Shown: in pieces, positions 37,359 through 47,958 of the stretch | How the letters are laid out: each line of letters begins with the position of its first letter | How positions within the stretch are numbered: position 1 is the first letter of the stretch | Assembly: GCA_946478865.1 (NCBI GenBank) | Contig: CAMLDO010000009.1 | Coordinates: 1 to 64,000 of the forward strand | DNA from: an uncultured Methylobacillus sp. | Lineage (GTDB): Bacteria; Pseudomonadota; Gammaproteobacteria; Burkholderiales; Methylophilaceae | Direction of reading: 5' to 3' | DNA: 64,000 nucleotides | The notes under the pieces: model-generated | What the model saw: the letters and a program-made list of their open reading frames with translations, nothing else | Told to the model about the DNA's origin: nothing | The model's database searches: none | Position numbers and translations under genes: made by a program

Positions 37359-37904
37359 TTATCGTTGCAGATCGGCTTCCACCGCATCACGCTGAGGTTT
37401 ATCGGCGAGCAGTTCAACCAGCGTCAGCGCAAAATCCATCGCGGTTCCCGGCCCTTTCGAGGTGACGACTTTCCCGTCCGTCACCACCTTGTCGTTCAGA
37501 TAGACATGCGTGCCGGGCAAGCGGTCGAGCACACCGGGGAAGCTGGTCGCGCGCTTGCCTTCCAGCAGGCCCGCCGCATGCAGCGCCATCGGAGCGGCGC
37601 AGATAGCGGCAGTGTATCTACCCGCAGCCGCCATGCTCTTCAGCATCGCGATAATGCGCGTATCGTTCTTGAGATGCTCCGAGCCCGGCATGCCGCCAGG
37701 GAGAACGATCATGTCGAATTCAGTTCCAACGGCTTCGTCGAGGGTCGCATCAGGCAGGAGCACCATGCCGCGGCTGGCCCGTACCGGGCCTGCTTCCAAA
37801 CCGGCCGTAATGACGGTGATACCGGCACGGCGTAGAATGTCCGCGACCGTTACCGCTTCCAGCTCTTCGCATCCTTGCGCAAGCGGGATCAATACCTTTG
37901 CCAT
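37359..37904 (-). CDS. DJ-1/PfpI family protein (YajL-like)
   Basis: 181 aa with a flavodoxin-like DJ-1 fold: the start KVLIPLAQGCEELEAV, the LPGGMPGSEHL loop, and the nucleophile elbow AAICAAPMALHAAG with the reactive Cys. Family members act as glyoxalases, deglycases or oxidative-stress chaperones. The ATG at 37904 has GAGGAGG 6 nt upstream. Upstream lies the palindromic element at 37954-38145. Confidence 0.9.
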   Translation of the reverse strand: MAKVLIPLAQGCEELEAVTVADILRRAGITVITAGLEAGPVRASRGMVLLPDATLDEAVGTEFDMIVLPGGMPGSEHLKNDTRIIAMLKSMAAAGRYTAAICAAPMALHAAGLLEGKRATSFPGVLDRLPGTHVYLNDKVVTDGKVVTSKGPGTAMDFALTLVELLADKPQRDAVEADLQR

Positions 37905-37953
37905 GGCTTGCCTCCTCGTTGTGGCATGAGCCGAGGATACTAACCTAATCAAT

Positions 37954-38145
37954 AAGGGCATGTTAACAACAATTTCACGCCTTCGACGCGGCAATTCGGA
38001 ACGTCCGCCACGAAGCATGTCGCGCCGTTGTGCCGCCCACAACAAGCGACTTGCGACATCGGAGGGCGTTCCGAATTGCCCCGTCCCGGAGAGTTGCAGC
38101 CTTCTCGCTGCAACACAGGTGCGAAATTGTTATTAACATGCCCTT
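37954..38145. repeat. 192-bp palindromic MITE-like element
   Basis: The ends are inverted repeats of 23 bp (37954-37976 and 38123-38145) that match at 22 positions. Inside, a second pair of 14 bp matches exactly (37990-38003 with 38067-38080), and smaller complementary stretches (ATGTCGC/GCGACAT, GTTGTG/CACAAC) lie closer to the centre, so the whole element can fold as one long hairpin. A separate 7-bp stem (GTTGCAG 38093-38099, CTGCAAC 38108-38114) bulges from the right arm. No coding capacity and no clear target-site duplication are seen. The right end abuts the marC ribosome site. Confidence 0.75.
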
Positions 38146-38156
38146 GAGGGCACCAA

Positions 38157-38786
38157 ATGGACGAATGGAGCCATCTGTTCAAAGTCGGCATCGCCTTGTT
38201 CGCTATCGTCAATCCGATCGGCACCGTACCGATTTTCGTCACTGCGACGGAAGGCTGGCCGGATAGCGACCGTACCCGCACCGTGCGCATCATCGCCCTC
38301 ACGGTGTTTTCCGTGCTGACCGTGGCAATCTTCATCGGCGACAAGATCCTGACGTTTTTCGGCATCAGCATTCCCTCGTTCCAGGTCGGCGGCGGCATAT
38401 TGCTGCTGCTCATGGCCATCTCGATGATGCACGGACACTCGAACCGGCAGACGGAGCAGGAGGCCGAGGCCGCCGTCACGCGTGACGCGGTGGCCATCGT
38501 GCCGCTCAGCATTCCTCTGCTGGCCGGACCTGGCGCGATCAGCAGCATCATCATTACCGCCGAACAGAGTGGCGGTTTCTGGGGGCACCTGCTATTGGTG
38601 ATTCCGGTGCTCGTCGTGGCCCTGCTGGTCTGGGCCATACTCAACCTTTCCATGGGCATTGCACGACAACTGGGCGCGGTAGGCATCATCATCGTCACCC
38701 GGCTCATGGGCCTGATCCTGGCTGCGATGGCGATCGAATTCATGACGCAAGGACTGGGCAGTCTGTTCCCGGGATGGCGAACCTAG
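38157..38786 (+). CDS. MarC family integral membrane protein
   Basis: 209 aa with about six membrane helices, including the family segments LFAIVNPIGTVPIF near the N-terminus and VPLSIPLLAGPGAISSII mid-protein. The function of the MarC/YchE family is not established. A GAGGG ribosome site at 38146-38150 begins immediately after the palindromic element, so the element probably forms part of the gene's leader or upstream region. Confidence 0.9.
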   Translation: MDEWSHLFKVGIALFAIVNPIGTVPIFVTATEGWPDSDRTRTVRIIALTVFSVLTVAIFIGDKILTFFGISIPSFQVGGGILLLLMAISMMHGHSNRQTEQEAEAAVTRDAVAIVPLSIPLLAGPGAISSIIITAEQSGGFWGHLLLVIPVLVVALLVWAILNLSMGIARQLGAVGIIIVTRLMGLILAAMAIEFMTQGLGSLFPGWRT

Positions 38787-38819
38787 TAAAATAGCGCGTT
38801 TTTTCAGCCGCTTCCGCTC

Positions 38820-39263
38820 ATGATCTGGAAACCCAACGTCACCGTCGCCGCCGTCATCGAACAGGATGGCAAGTTTCTGCTCGTCGAGGAGGAAACTGCC
38901 GACGGCATCATGTTCAACCAGCCCGCCGGCCATCTGGAAGATGGCGAGACGCTGCTGGAGGGCGTAGTGCGCGAGGTGCAGGAGGAAACGGCCTACCGTT
39001 TCAAACCGACAGGCCTGCTCGGCGTTTATCACTGGAAGCATCCCCGGAAGGACATCACCTACCTGCGCTTCGCCTTCACCGGCGAAATCGAAGGGCACAA
39101 CCCGGAGCAAAAGCTGGATGATGGCATTATCCGCGCCTGCTGGCTCACGCTGGACGAAGTACGCGCCACGCAAGCCCAGCATCGCAGCCCGCAGGTACTG
39201 ACCTGCATCGAACATTATCTTGCCGGCCAACGCTTTCCCTTATCGGTACTGACGCACCTATGA
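38820..39263 (+). CDS. NUDIX hydrolase (NudJ-like phosphatase)
   Basis: 147 aa. The NUDIX box is complete: [20 protein letters not shown] followed by TAY. NudJ-type enzymes hydrolyse thiamine pyrophosphate precursors and nucleoside di- and triphosphates. It sits directly before mnmA and overlaps it by 4 bp, the same order as nudJ-mnmA in E. coli, which supports the assignment. Confidence 0.9.
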   Translation: MIWKPNVTVAAVIEQDGKFLLVEEETADGIMFNQPAGHLEDGETLLEGVVREVQEETAYRFKPTGLLGVYHWKHPRKDITYLRFAFTGEIEGHNPEQKLDDGIIRACWLTLDEVRATQAQHRSPQVLTCIEHYLAGQRFPLSVLTHL

Positions 39264-40348
39264 AGAAAAAAGTCATCGTCGGCATGTCCGGCGGCGTGGA
39301 TTCCTCCGTCACCGCCCTGCTGCTCAAGGAGCAAGGCTACGAGGTCGTCGGCCTGTTCATGAAGAACTGGGAAGACGACGACACCGACGAATACTGTCCG
39401 GCCAAGCAGGATCTGATCGACGCCGTGTCGGTCGCTGACCGACTGGGCATCGAGATCGAAGCGGTCAACTTCTCCAAGGAATACAAGGAAAAGGTATTCA
39501 ACAACTTCCTGGAAGAATACCGCGCCGGCCGCACACCCAATCCGGACATTTTCTGCAATTCCGAGATCAAGTTCCGCGCCTTCCTGGATCATGCCATGGG
39601 CATGGGCGCCGATTTGATCGCAACCGGCCACTACGCGCAGGTGCGCGAGGTCGATGGCCTGTTCCAGCTCCTGAAAGCCGAGGACGGCAGCAAGGATCAG
39701 AGCTACTTCCTTTATCGCCTCAATCAGGAGCAGCTCTCCAAGACGATGTTCCCGCTAGGCGGCCTGTACAAGCGCGAAGTGCGCGAAATCGCTCGTAAGG
39801 CAGGCCTCGCCACCAGCGAGAAGAAGGATTCCACCGGCATCTGCTTCATCGGCGAGCGCCCGTTCCGCGAATTCCTGCAGCGTTACCTGCCCAACAATCC
39901 GGGCGAGATGCGCACGCCGGAAGGCAAGGTCGTCGGCCGCCACAGCGGGCTGATGTACTACACGTTGGGCCAGCGCCAAGGGCTGGGCATCGGCGGATCG
40001 AAAGAGGGCGACGGCACCCCTTGGTTCGTGGCCGGCAAGGATATGGAAAACAATGTGCTGACGGTAGTGCAGGGCCACGATCACGCGCTGCTTTATGCCG
40101 ATGGCCTGCAAGCGCAGCAGATGCACTGGATCGCCGGACACAATCCGCGTGAACATTGGGTCTACGCTGCCAAGGCGCGCTATCGCCAGCCGGATGCGCC
40201 ATGTGAAATTGACTCGATCGACGGAGATCGCTGCGAGATTCGCTTCGGGGAAGCACAGTGGGCCGTGACTCCCGGCCAGTCGGTGGTGGTGTACGAAAGC
40301 CGCGTCTGCCTGGGTGGAGGCATCATCACGGCACCTATCGGTATTTAA
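39260..40348 (+). CDS. mnmA: tRNA-specific 2-thiouridylase MnmA
   Basis: 362 aa. The PP-loop [15 protein letters not shown] is at residues 7-21. The catalytic Cys of the PNPDIFCN motif and the second Cys in [10 protein letters not shown] are present. It installs the 2-thio group on U34 of Lys, Glu and Gln tRNAs. A strong terminator follows at 40379. Confidence 0.96.
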   Translation: MKKKVIVGMSGGVDSSVTALLLKEQGYEVVGLFMKNWEDDDTDEYCPAKQDLIDAVSVADRLGIEIEAVNFSKEYKEKVFNNFLEEYRAGRTPNPDIFCNSEIKFRAFLDHAMGMGADLIATGHYAQVREVDGLFQLLKAEDGSKDQSYFLYRLNQEQLSKTMFPLGGLYKREVREIARKAGLATSEKKDSTGICFIGERPFREFLQRYLPNNPGEMRTPEGKVVGRHSGLMYYTLGQRQGLGIGGSKEGDGTPWFVAGKDMENNVLTVVQGHDHALLYADGLQAQQMHWIAGHNPREHWVYAAKARYRQPDAPCEIDSIDGDRCEIRFGEAQWAVTPGQSVVVYESRVCLGGGIITAPIGI

Positions 40349-40378
40349 CGTCTTTCCGGATTCCGGCCGCAGAAACAG

Positions 40379-40411
40379 AATCGGGACCTTGCAGGTCCCG
40401 ATTTCTTTTTT
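40379..40411 (+). terminator. rho-independent terminator after mnmA
   Basis: AATCGGGACC (40379-40388) pairs with GGTCCCGATT (40394-40403), a perfect 10-bp stem with loop TTGCA, followed by a T-rich tail. It ends the nudJ-mnmA unit, just before the convergent GST gene. Confidence 0.9.
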
Positions 40412-40426
40412 GCATTATCCGATGGA

Positions 40427-41041
40427 TCAGGCCGCAGGCGGCATCGTATCCTTGAAGGAAGGACGCGACATCAGTTGCGCATACAGCGCCGCCAGGTTGG
40501 GATACTGCTCGCGCCAGCCGATCTCCGGCATGCGCAGATCGATGTAGCCCAATACGCATCCCACGGCGATATCCGCGAGCGTAAAGCGGTCGCCGGCCGC
40601 CCACTTCTCCTCCCCCATATCTTCCGACATGCGCTTCAAACCGCGCGTGACCTTGAGCATCTGGCGTTCGATCGTGGTTTCGTCCTGTTTTTCCGGCGCG
40701 CGGCGTTTTTCCATGACTGCGGCTACGGCCGCATCGCAAATTCCATCCGCCAGCGCCTCCCAGCGGCGCACCAGCGCACGATGGCTGTTGTCTTGCGGAA
40801 TCAAACGCGAAACCGGCGTCTTGTGATCCAGATAATCAACGATCACGACCGAGTCGTAATAACTGGTGCCATCATCCAGTACCAGCGTAGGCACCTTGCC
40901 CAGAGGGTTGAATTCAGGAACAGGAGAGTCAGGCGCTGCCAGAGAGGGCACCGTCACCAATTCGCATTCGATATGTTTCTCGGCAAGTACTACGCGCACT
41001 TTACGTGCATAAGGGCTGGTCTGAGTGATAAAAAGCTTCAT
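40427..41041 (-). CDS. glutathione S-transferase family protein
   Basis: 204 aa. An N-terminal thioredoxin-fold domain starts MKLFITQTSPYARKVRVV with the Ser/Tyr glutathione site, NPLGKVPTLVLDDG and the YYDSVVIVDYL (ES-like, here DS) glutathione-binding turn. An all-helical C-terminal domain follows. The substrate is unknown. The start at 41039-41041 gives the normal family length. Confidence 0.88.
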   Translation of the reverse strand: MKLFITQTSPYARKVRVVLAEKHIECELVTVPSLAAPDSPVPEFNPLGKVPTLVLDDGTSYYDSVVIVDYLDHKTPVSRLIPQDNSHRALVRRWEALADGICDAAVAAVMEKRRAPEKQDETTIERQMLKVTRGLKRMSEDMGEEKWAAGDRFTLADIAVGCVLGYIDLRMPEIGWREQYPNLAALYAQLMSRPSFKDTMPPAA

Positions 41042-41156
41042 GGAGGATACGGAAACAAGAAGTTGAAAGGCATTATAATGCAAGAACATGCGTGCCAGCA
41101 TGCATGCTCCAGATCAAACGCAATAAAGCCAGCCACCTCTCCCCACGGAATTTTCC

Positions 41157-41993
41157 ATGCTTCCTACTCTTACCGATATTGAACGTCATGTTCGCACCGC
41201 TCTCGAAGAAGACATCGGATCGGGCGACGTCACGGCCCGGTTGGTACCCGAGCACCAGATAGCCGTAGCGCGCGTGATCAGCCGCGAGGAAGCCGTGTTG
41301 TGCGGCTCGGCGTGGTTCGAAGCCTGCTTCCGCCTTGTCGACGCGAAATTGCATGTGCAATGGCACGCCCAGGAAGGCGAACTTGTCCGGCCGAATCAAT
41401 TGCTCTGCGAAATCCATGGCAATGCTCGTGCGCTGCTCACGGCGGAGCGCTGCGCCCTGAACTTCCTGCAAATGCTGTCGGCAGTGGCTACCCTTACCCG
41501 CCAATACGTGACGATCGTTGCCGGAACACAAGCGGCCATCATGGATACCCGCAAGACCTTGCCGGGTTTGCGTCTGGCGCAGAAATACGCGGTGACGGTC
41601 GGCGGCGGCAAGAACCAGCGCATCGGTCTGTTCGATGGCATTCTGATCAAGGAAAATCATATTGCGGCGGCCGGCGGCATCGTCCCCGCACTCAAGGCGG
41701 CACAGGCTGTGGCCAGCGTGCCTATCCAGATCGAAGTCGAATCCCTGGAAGAGCTGCAAACCGCGCTCGATGCCGGCGCCAAGCTCATCCTGCTCGACAA
41801 TTTCACGCTCGACCAGATGCGTGCAGCCGTTACCCTCAATGCCGGACGCGCAGAACTCGAAGCCTCCGGCAATGTCACTCTCGATACCGTACGCGCGATT
41901 GCCGAAACCGGAGTCCAGCGGATTTCCATCGGCAGCCTGACCAAGAATGTACGCGCCGTGGACCTCTCAATGCGTATCGAGGATATCTCATGA
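41157..41993 (+). CDS. nadC: nicotinate-nucleotide pyrophosphorylase (carboxylating)
   Basis: 278 aa. The quinolinate phosphoribosyltransferase signatures EDIGSGDVTA, MDTRKTLPGLRLAQKYAVTVGGGKNQRIGL and LLDNF are present. It forms nicotinate mononucleotide from quinolinate and PRPP. The stop overlaps the following ATPase gene as ATGA. Confidence 0.95.
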   Translation: MLPTLTDIERHVRTALEEDIGSGDVTARLVPEHQIAVARVISREEAVLCGSAWFEACFRLVDAKLHVQWHAQEGELVRPNQLLCEIHGNARALLTAERCALNFLQMLSAVATLTRQYVTIVAGTQAAIMDTRKTLPGLRLAQKYAVTVGGGKNQRIGLFDGILIKENHIAAAGGIVPALKAAQAVASVPIQIEVESLEELQTALDAGAKLILLDNFTLDQMRAAVTLNAGRAELEASGNVTLDTVRAIAETGVQRISIGSLTKNVRAVDLSMRIEDIS

Positions 41994-43777
41994 CAGCAAG
42001 CAATATCGTGCCGCACCCAAGGGCCCAGAACCATAAGCTGACATTGGGCGACTTGCTGCGCTTTCTGGTGCAGGACGGCATGATAAGCAAGGACGACGCG
42101 GAAAAACTGTTCCGCGACCGCAAGATGGAACAGTCGGGTCTGCATCCGCTGGTCGTGATAGCGGAGCAGCGATGGAAGGACTCCTCGACGGGGCGACCGC
42201 TGTCAGCCGAATATCTCACCGAATGGCTGGCCGGCCATACCAACCTCCCCTACTTTCATATCGATCCACTGCAACTCAATTTCGGCAACATTTCCACCAT
42301 CGTCTCCAAGGCCTACGCCGAGCGCCTCAAGATACTTCCGGTCAAGGCCACCAAAAAAGAAGTCACTATCGCCACCGCCGAACCTTTTCTCGTCGAATGG
42401 GTGGCCGATCTCGAACGCGTGCTCAATCTCAAGGTCAACCGCGTCCTGGCCAATCCGCTTGAAATCAACCGTTACCTGCCCGAGGTCTACAACCTGGCCA
42501 AATCGGTACAACTCGCCAACGAGGCCAAGGCCGGTCAGATTATCGGCGTACAGAATCTCGAGCAACTGGTGGAACTAGGCAAAAACAAGACGCTGGACGC
42601 CAATGAGCAACACGTGGTCAACATCGTGGACTGGCTGTTCAAGTATGCCTTCGAGCAGCGCGCGAGCGACATCCATCTCGAGCCGCGGCGCGGGATAGGC
42701 GTGGTACGTTTTCGCATCGACGGCGTGCTGCACGAGGTCTATCAACTGCCCGGCAATATCAGCAATGCGATTACCAGCCGCATCAAACTGCTCGGACGCA
42801 TGGACATGGTGGAAAAGCGCCGTCCCCAGGATGGCCGCATCAAGACGCGCACAACAGAAGGCAAGGAAATCGAGCTGCGGCTTTCCACGATGCCGACCGC
42901 CTTCGGGGAAAAGCTGGTCATGCGGATTTTCGACCCGGAAATCCTCGTCAAGGATTTCGCGGCTCTCGGTTTCGCACGCGAGCAGACGCTGATGTGGAAC
43001 GACTGGACTGGTCAGCCCAATGGCATCATCCTGGTGACTGGCCCCACGGGTTCCGGCAAGACCACGACGCTTTACTCCACACTCAAGCATCTCGCCACTC
43101 CTGAGGTCAATGTTTGCACCGTCGAGGATCCGATCGAAATGATCGAGCCTTCCTTCAACCAGATGCAGGTACAGCAGAATATCGACCTCAGTTTTGCCGA
43201 CGGCGTCCGCACCCTGCTGCGGCAGGATCCCGACATCATCATGATCGGTGAAATCCGCGATATCGAAACCGCAGAAATGGCAATCCAGGCCGCGCTGACC
43301 GGGCACCTTGTCCTCTCCACCCTGCACACCAATGATGCCCCTTCCACGATCACCCGCCTGCTGGAACTCGGTGTGCCGCCTTATCTCATCAACTCCACCC
43401 TTCTCGGCGTAATGGCGCAACGCCTGGTTCGCACGCTTTGTCCTGCTTGCAAGCAGCCAGGCGAGATCGGGGGCGACGTCTGGGAAGAAATGACTCTGCC
43501 GTGGAAAACTCCGAAACCTCGGCAGGTGCAGACCGCAAAAGGCTGCCTGGAATGCCGGATGACCGGTTTTCGCGGCCGCACAGGCATCTATGAGATGTTG
43601 CCAGTCAGTACCGAAATGAAAAAACTGATCACCACCAGTCCTGATCCTGTACAGCTCAAATCGCTGGCCTACAAGGAAGGCATGCACTCCCTGCGCAGCA
43701 ATGGCGCGGCCAAGGTTGCAGAGGGCGTGACCACGCCCGCCGAAATTCTGCGCGTGGCTCCGCCCGCCCTCGAATAA
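41990..43777 (+). CDS. GspE/PilB family secretion or pilus assembly ATPase
   Basis: 595 aa. An N-terminal MshEN/GspE_N domain (about 1-170) precedes the ATPase core: Walker A GPTGSGKTTTLYSTL, Asp box TVEDPIEM, Walker B IIMIGEIRD, His box GHLVLSTLHTND, and a Zn-binding CPACK...CLECR pair. This is an assembly rather than a retraction ATPase. With pilins and PilT/PilU in the window and no gsp genes, a pilus role is likely, but pilC and pilD are not adjacent. It is translationally coupled to nadC. Confidence 0.85.
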   Translation: MTASNIVPHPRAQNHKLTLGDLLRFLVQDGMISKDDAEKLFRDRKMEQSGLHPLVVIAEQRWKDSSTGRPLSAEYLTEWLAGHTNLPYFHIDPLQLNFGNISTIVSKAYAERLKILPVKATKKEVTIATAEPFLVEWVADLERVLNLKVNRVLANPLEINRYLPEVYNLAKSVQLANEAKAGQIIGVQNLEQLVELGKNKTLDANEQHVVNIVDWLFKYAFEQRASDIHLEPRRGIGVVRFRIDGVLHEVYQLPGNISNAITSRIKLLGRMDMVEKRRPQDGRIKTRTTEGKEIELRLSTMPTAFGEKLVMRIFDPEILVKDFAALGFAREQTLMWNDWTGQPNGIILVTGPTGSGKTTTLYSTLKHLATPEVNVCTVEDPIEMIEPSFNQMQVQQNIDLSFADGVRTLLRQDPDIIMIGEIRDIETAEMAIQAALTGHLVLSTLHTNDAPSTITRLLELGVPPYLINSTLLGVMAQRLVRTLCPACKQPGEIGGDVWEEMTLPWKTPKPRQVQTAKGCLECRMTGFRGRTGIYEMLPVSTEMKKLITTSPDPVQLKSLAYKEGMHSLRSNGAAKVAEGVTTPAEILRVAPPALE

Positions 43778-43828
43778 CCCCATCAGATCAAAGCCTAATC
43801 GAATCAGAGTCATCGAACACGATGGCCC

Positions 43829-43857
43829 TTGACCAAACTATCCCGAAACGTTACTGT
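43829..43857 (+). promoter_or_regulatory. candidate sigma70 promoter of ilvBHC
   Basis: TTGACC (43829-43834) and TACTGT (43852-43857) are spaced by 17 nt, 38 bp before the ilvB start. The -10 is a weak match. It is the best promoter-like sequence in the 118-bp gap. No leader peptide or attenuator was recognised. Confidence 0.4.
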
Positions 43858-43895
43858 TCAAGGTTTCGCAACGATTCCTACAACTGATTGAATTT

Positions 43896-45608
43896 ATGCA
43901 ATTGACCGGCGCAGAAATCGTCATCCGGTGCCTGCAGGAGGAGAACGTCCAGTTCGTCTTCGGCTATCCCGGCGGGGCGGTTCTAAACATATACGACGAG
44001 ATTTTCAAACAGGACAAGTTCAAGCACGTCCTGGTGCGCCATGAGCAGGCAGCCGTGCATGCGGCCGACGCCTACGCTCGCGCCACCGGAAAGGTCGGCG
44101 TTGCGCTGGTCACTTCCGGCCCGGGTGCGACGAATGCCGTGACGGGCATCGCGACCGCCTACATGGACTCGATCCCGATGGTGGTGCTGTCCGGTCAGGT
44201 GCCGACTCCCGCGATCGGCATGGATGCCTTCCAGGAAGTGGACATGGTGGGCATCACACGCCCCTGTGTGAAGCACAACTTCCTGGTCAAGGACATCAAC
44301 GAACTCGCCAGCACGATCAAGAAGGCCTTCTACATCGCTGCAAGCGGCCGCCCCGGCCCGGTGGTAGTGGATATTCCCAAGGACGTGACAGCACACCTTG
44401 GTGAATATGCCTACCCGGAATCGGTGCAACTGCGCTCCTACAATCCGGTCCTGAAGGGTCATTCCGGCCAGATCAAGAAAGCCCTGAAGCTGCTGCAGGA
44501 AGCCAAGCGCCCCATGATCTACAGCGGCGGCGGCGTGGTATTGGGCGATGCCGCCGACCTGCTGACTCAGCTTACCCGCAAGCTGGGCTTCCCGATCACC
44601 AACACTCTCATGGGTCTCGGCGGCTATCCTGCTTCCGATCGTCAGTTCGTCGGCATGCTGGGCATGCACGGCACGCTGGAAGCCAACATGGCGATGCAGG
44701 AATGCGATGTGCTGCTGGCCGTGGGCGCACGTTTCGACGACCGCGTGATCGGCAACCCGGCACACTTCTTCCAGAACCCGCGCACCATCATTCACATCGA
44801 TGTGGATCCATCCTCCATCTCCAAGCGCGTGAAGGTGGATGTACCTATCGTGGGCGAAGTGAAGTCCGTGCTCGCCGACATGCTGCAACTGCTCGACGAG
44901 GGCGAAAAACCGAACAATGCCGAGCCGCTCAAGGCCTGGTGGCAGAAGATCGAGGAGTGGCGCGGCAGGTCTTGCCTGAAGTACGCCAATTCCAGCGAGA
45001 TCATCAAGCCGCAATACGTGGTTGAGAAGCTGTGGGAAGTGACCAAGGGCGACGCATTCGTCACCTCCGACGTGGGCCAGCACCAGATGTGGGCCGCGCA
45101 GTACTACAAGTTCGACAAGCCGCGCCGCTGGCTGAACTCCGGCGGCTTGGGCACGATGGGTGTAGGCCTGCCATATGCCATGGGCGCGCAGTTCGCGTTC
45201 CCGGACGCGCAGGTCGCCTGTATTACCGGCGAAGGCAGTATCCAGATGAACATCCAGGAACTGTCTACCTGTAAGCAGTTCCACCTGCCGATCAAGGTGA
45301 TTTTGCTCAATAACCGTTATCTTGGCATGGTGCGCCAGTGGCAGGAGTTCTTCTACGAGAACCGCTATTCCGAGTCGTACATGGACAGCCTGCCCGACTT
45401 CGTGAAGCTGGCCGAGTCGTATGGCCACGTCGGCATGCGCATCGAGAAGCCGGGCGACGTGGAAGGCGCACTCAAGGAAGCCTTCAGCGCCGAGAACAAG
45501 AACCGCCTGGTGTTCATGGATTTCCTCACCGACCCGAAGGAAAACGTGTTCCCGATGGTACCGAACGGCAAGGGCCTGTCTGAAATCATCCTGGCGGAGG
45601 ATCTGTAA
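43896..45608 (+). CDS. ilvB: acetolactate synthase large subunit
   Basis: 570 aa, a ThDP-dependent enzyme in three domains. The catalytic Glu is in VRHEQAAVHAADAYARATG, the FAD-binding region is in the middle, and the ThDP/Mg motif is near GEGSIQMNIQELSTC with NNRYLGMVRQWQE. It condenses pyruvate to acetolactate or 2-aceto-2-hydroxybutyrate in branched-chain amino-acid synthesis. Its stop shares TAATG with ilvH. Confidence 0.96.
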   Translation: MQLTGAEIVIRCLQEENVQFVFGYPGGAVLNIYDEIFKQDKFKHVLVRHEQAAVHAADAYARATGKVGVALVTSGPGATNAVTGIATAYMDSIPMVVLSGQVPTPAIGMDAFQEVDMVGITRPCVKHNFLVKDINELASTIKKAFYIAASGRPGPVVVDIPKDVTAHLGEYAYPESVQLRSYNPVLKGHSGQIKKALKLLQEAKRPMIYSGGGVVLGDAADLLTQLTRKLGFPITNTLMGLGGYPASDRQFVGMLGMHGTLEANMAMQECDVLLAVGARFDDRVIGNPAHFFQNPRTIIHIDVDPSSISKRVKVDVPIVGEVKSVLADMLQLLDEGEKPNNAEPLKAWWQKIEEWRGRSCLKYANSSEIIKPQYVVEKLWEVTKGDAFVTSDVGQHQMWAAQYYKFDKPRRWLNSGGLGTMGVGLPYAMGAQFAFPDAQVACITGEGSIQMNIQELSTCKQFHLPIKVILLNNRYLGMVRQWQEFFYENRYSESYMDSLPDFVKLAESYGHVGMRIEKPGDVEGALKEAFSAENKNRLVFMDFLTDPKENVFPMVPNGKGLSEIILAEDL

Positions 45609-46099
45609 TGCGTCACATTGTTTCTCTGCTCATGGAAAACGAAGCCGGCGCGCTGTCACGCGTAGCTGGCCTGTTCTCGGCCCGCGCCTACAACATCGAG
45701 TCGCTGACCGTGGCGCCGACCGAGGACGAAACGCTGTCGCGCATGACCATCGTCACCTCCGGCTCGGACGAAGTGATCGAGCAGATCATCAAGCAGCTCA
45801 ACAAGCTGGTGGACGTGGTCAAGGTGCTGGATCTTTCTGATGGCCGCCACATCGAGCGCGAGCTGATGCTGGTCAAGGTCAAGGCTACCGGCGCCTACCG
45901 CGAGGAAATGAAGCGTATGAGCGACATTTTCCGCGGCCGCATCATCGATGTCGCCGACGGCAGCTACACCATCGAGCTGACCGGCTCCGGCTCCAAGCTC
46001 GACGCCTTCCTCGAAGCGATCGACAAGACCGCGATCCTGGAAACGGTACGTACCGGGGCTTCTGGCATCGGCCGTGGCGACCGCATCCTCAAAGTTTGA
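45608..46099 (+). CDS. ilvH: acetolactate synthase small regulatory subunit
   Basis: 163 aa. The N-terminal ACT domain (about 1-75) starts HIVSLLMENEAGALSRVAGLF, followed by the C-terminal ALS_ss domain. It gives the enzyme valine feedback inhibition. It is translationally coupled to ilvB and followed by ilvC after 54 bp. Confidence 0.96.
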   Translation: MRHIVSLLMENEAGALSRVAGLFSARAYNIESLTVAPTEDETLSRMTIVTSGSDEVIEQIIKQLNKLVDVVKVLDLSDGRHIERELMLVKVKATGAYREEMKRMSDIFRGRIIDVADGSYTIELTGSGSKLDAFLEAIDKTAILETVRTGASGIGRGDRILKV

Positions 46100-46102
46100 T
46101 AG

Positions 46103-47170
<1,068 letters not shown>

Positions 47171-47188
47171 AATTCAGGTGTCATAATG

Positions 47189-47226
47189 AACGGGGCTGGC
47201 AAAATCACTGCCTGCCCCGTTTTTTA
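47189..47226 (+). terminator. rho-independent terminator after ilvC
   Basis: AACGGGGC (47189-47196) pairs with GCCCCGTT (47214-47221) around a 17-nt loop that can itself pair (GGCA/TGCC). A T-run follows. It separates ilvBHC from psd. Confidence 0.85.
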
Positions 47227-47250
47227 TTAAGCTGACGACGAGAAATCATT

Positions 47251-47892
47251 TTGAACAACTATCCTCACCCCATTATTGCCCGCGAAGGCTGGCCTTTCCT
47301 CGTCATTTCGCTGGCCGTTTCCATCGCCGCTACCTTCTGGTGCGCATGGTGGTCGATTCCCTTCTGGATCATCACGCTGTTCATCCTGCAGTTTTTCCGC
47401 GACCCTCCCCGCCAGTTACCCGAGCAGGCCAATGCTGTCATCGCTCCGGCTGACGGTCGTATCGTGGTGGTCGGAAAGGCTTATGACGACTACCTGAAAC
47501 GCGACGCGCTCAAGATCAGCGTTTTCATGAATGTTTTCAATGTGCATTCCAACCGCAGCCCAGTGAATGGCACGGTAGAAAAACGCTGGTACCACGAAGG
47601 CAAGTTCTTCAACGCCGCACTGGACAAGGCCTCGCTGGAAAACGAACGTAATGCGCTCTGGATCAAGACTACGGACGGCCAGGACGTGACCTGTGTGCAG
47701 ATCGCCGGCCTCATTGCTCGCCGCATCCTCTGCTACGTGGACGCCGGCAGCACACTGAACAAGGGACAGCGTTACGGCTTCATCCGCTTCGGATCCCGCG
47801 TGGACGTCTACTTGCCGCTCACCGCCACACCCAAGGTTACGCTGGGCGAAAAGGTTAGCGCTGGCTCCACAATCCTCGCCGAACTCAATTGA
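47251..47892 (+). CDS. psd: phosphatidylserine decarboxylase (short proenzyme form)
   Basis: 213 aa. It has an N-terminal hydrophobic segment (about 12-45), then the core [33 protein letters not shown] and the self-cleavage site FGS ([12 protein letters not shown]), where the Ser becomes the pyruvoyl group. It makes phosphatidylethanolamine at the inner membrane. The start is TTG at 47251, supported by the conserved [13 protein letters not shown] opening and the lack of a nearby ATG. Neither pssA nor cdsA is adjacent. Confidence 0.92.
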   Translation: MNNYPHPIIAREGWPFLVISLAVSIAATFWCAWWSIPFWIITLFILQFFRDPPRQLPEQANAVIAPADGRIVVVGKAYDDYLKRDALKISVFMNVFNVHSNRSPVNGTVEKRWYHEGKFFNAALDKASLENERNALWIKTTDGQDVTCVQIAGLIARRILCYVDAGSTLNKGQRYGFIRFGSRVDVYLPLTATPKVTLGEKVSAGSTILAELN

Positions 47893-47907
47893 CAAGTTTC
47901 GGGCAAT

Positions 47908-47941
47908 AAAAAACCGGGTACATTTCGTACCCGGTTTTTTT
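47908..47941. terminator. bidirectional terminator between psd and rppH
   Basis: AAAAAACCGGGTAC (47908-47921) and GTACCCGGTTTTTT (47927-47940) form a perfect 14-bp stem with a 5-nt loop. A-run and T-run flanks allow function in both directions, and it lies between convergent genes psd and rppH. Confidence 0.92.
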
Positions 47942-47958
47942 ATTTCTATTTGGCCTAA

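Noticed and set aside
37954..38145. Assignment of the palindromic element to a named IS family
   Set aside because: The ends recall IS termini, but no transposase or target duplication is visible, so a family name would be a guess.
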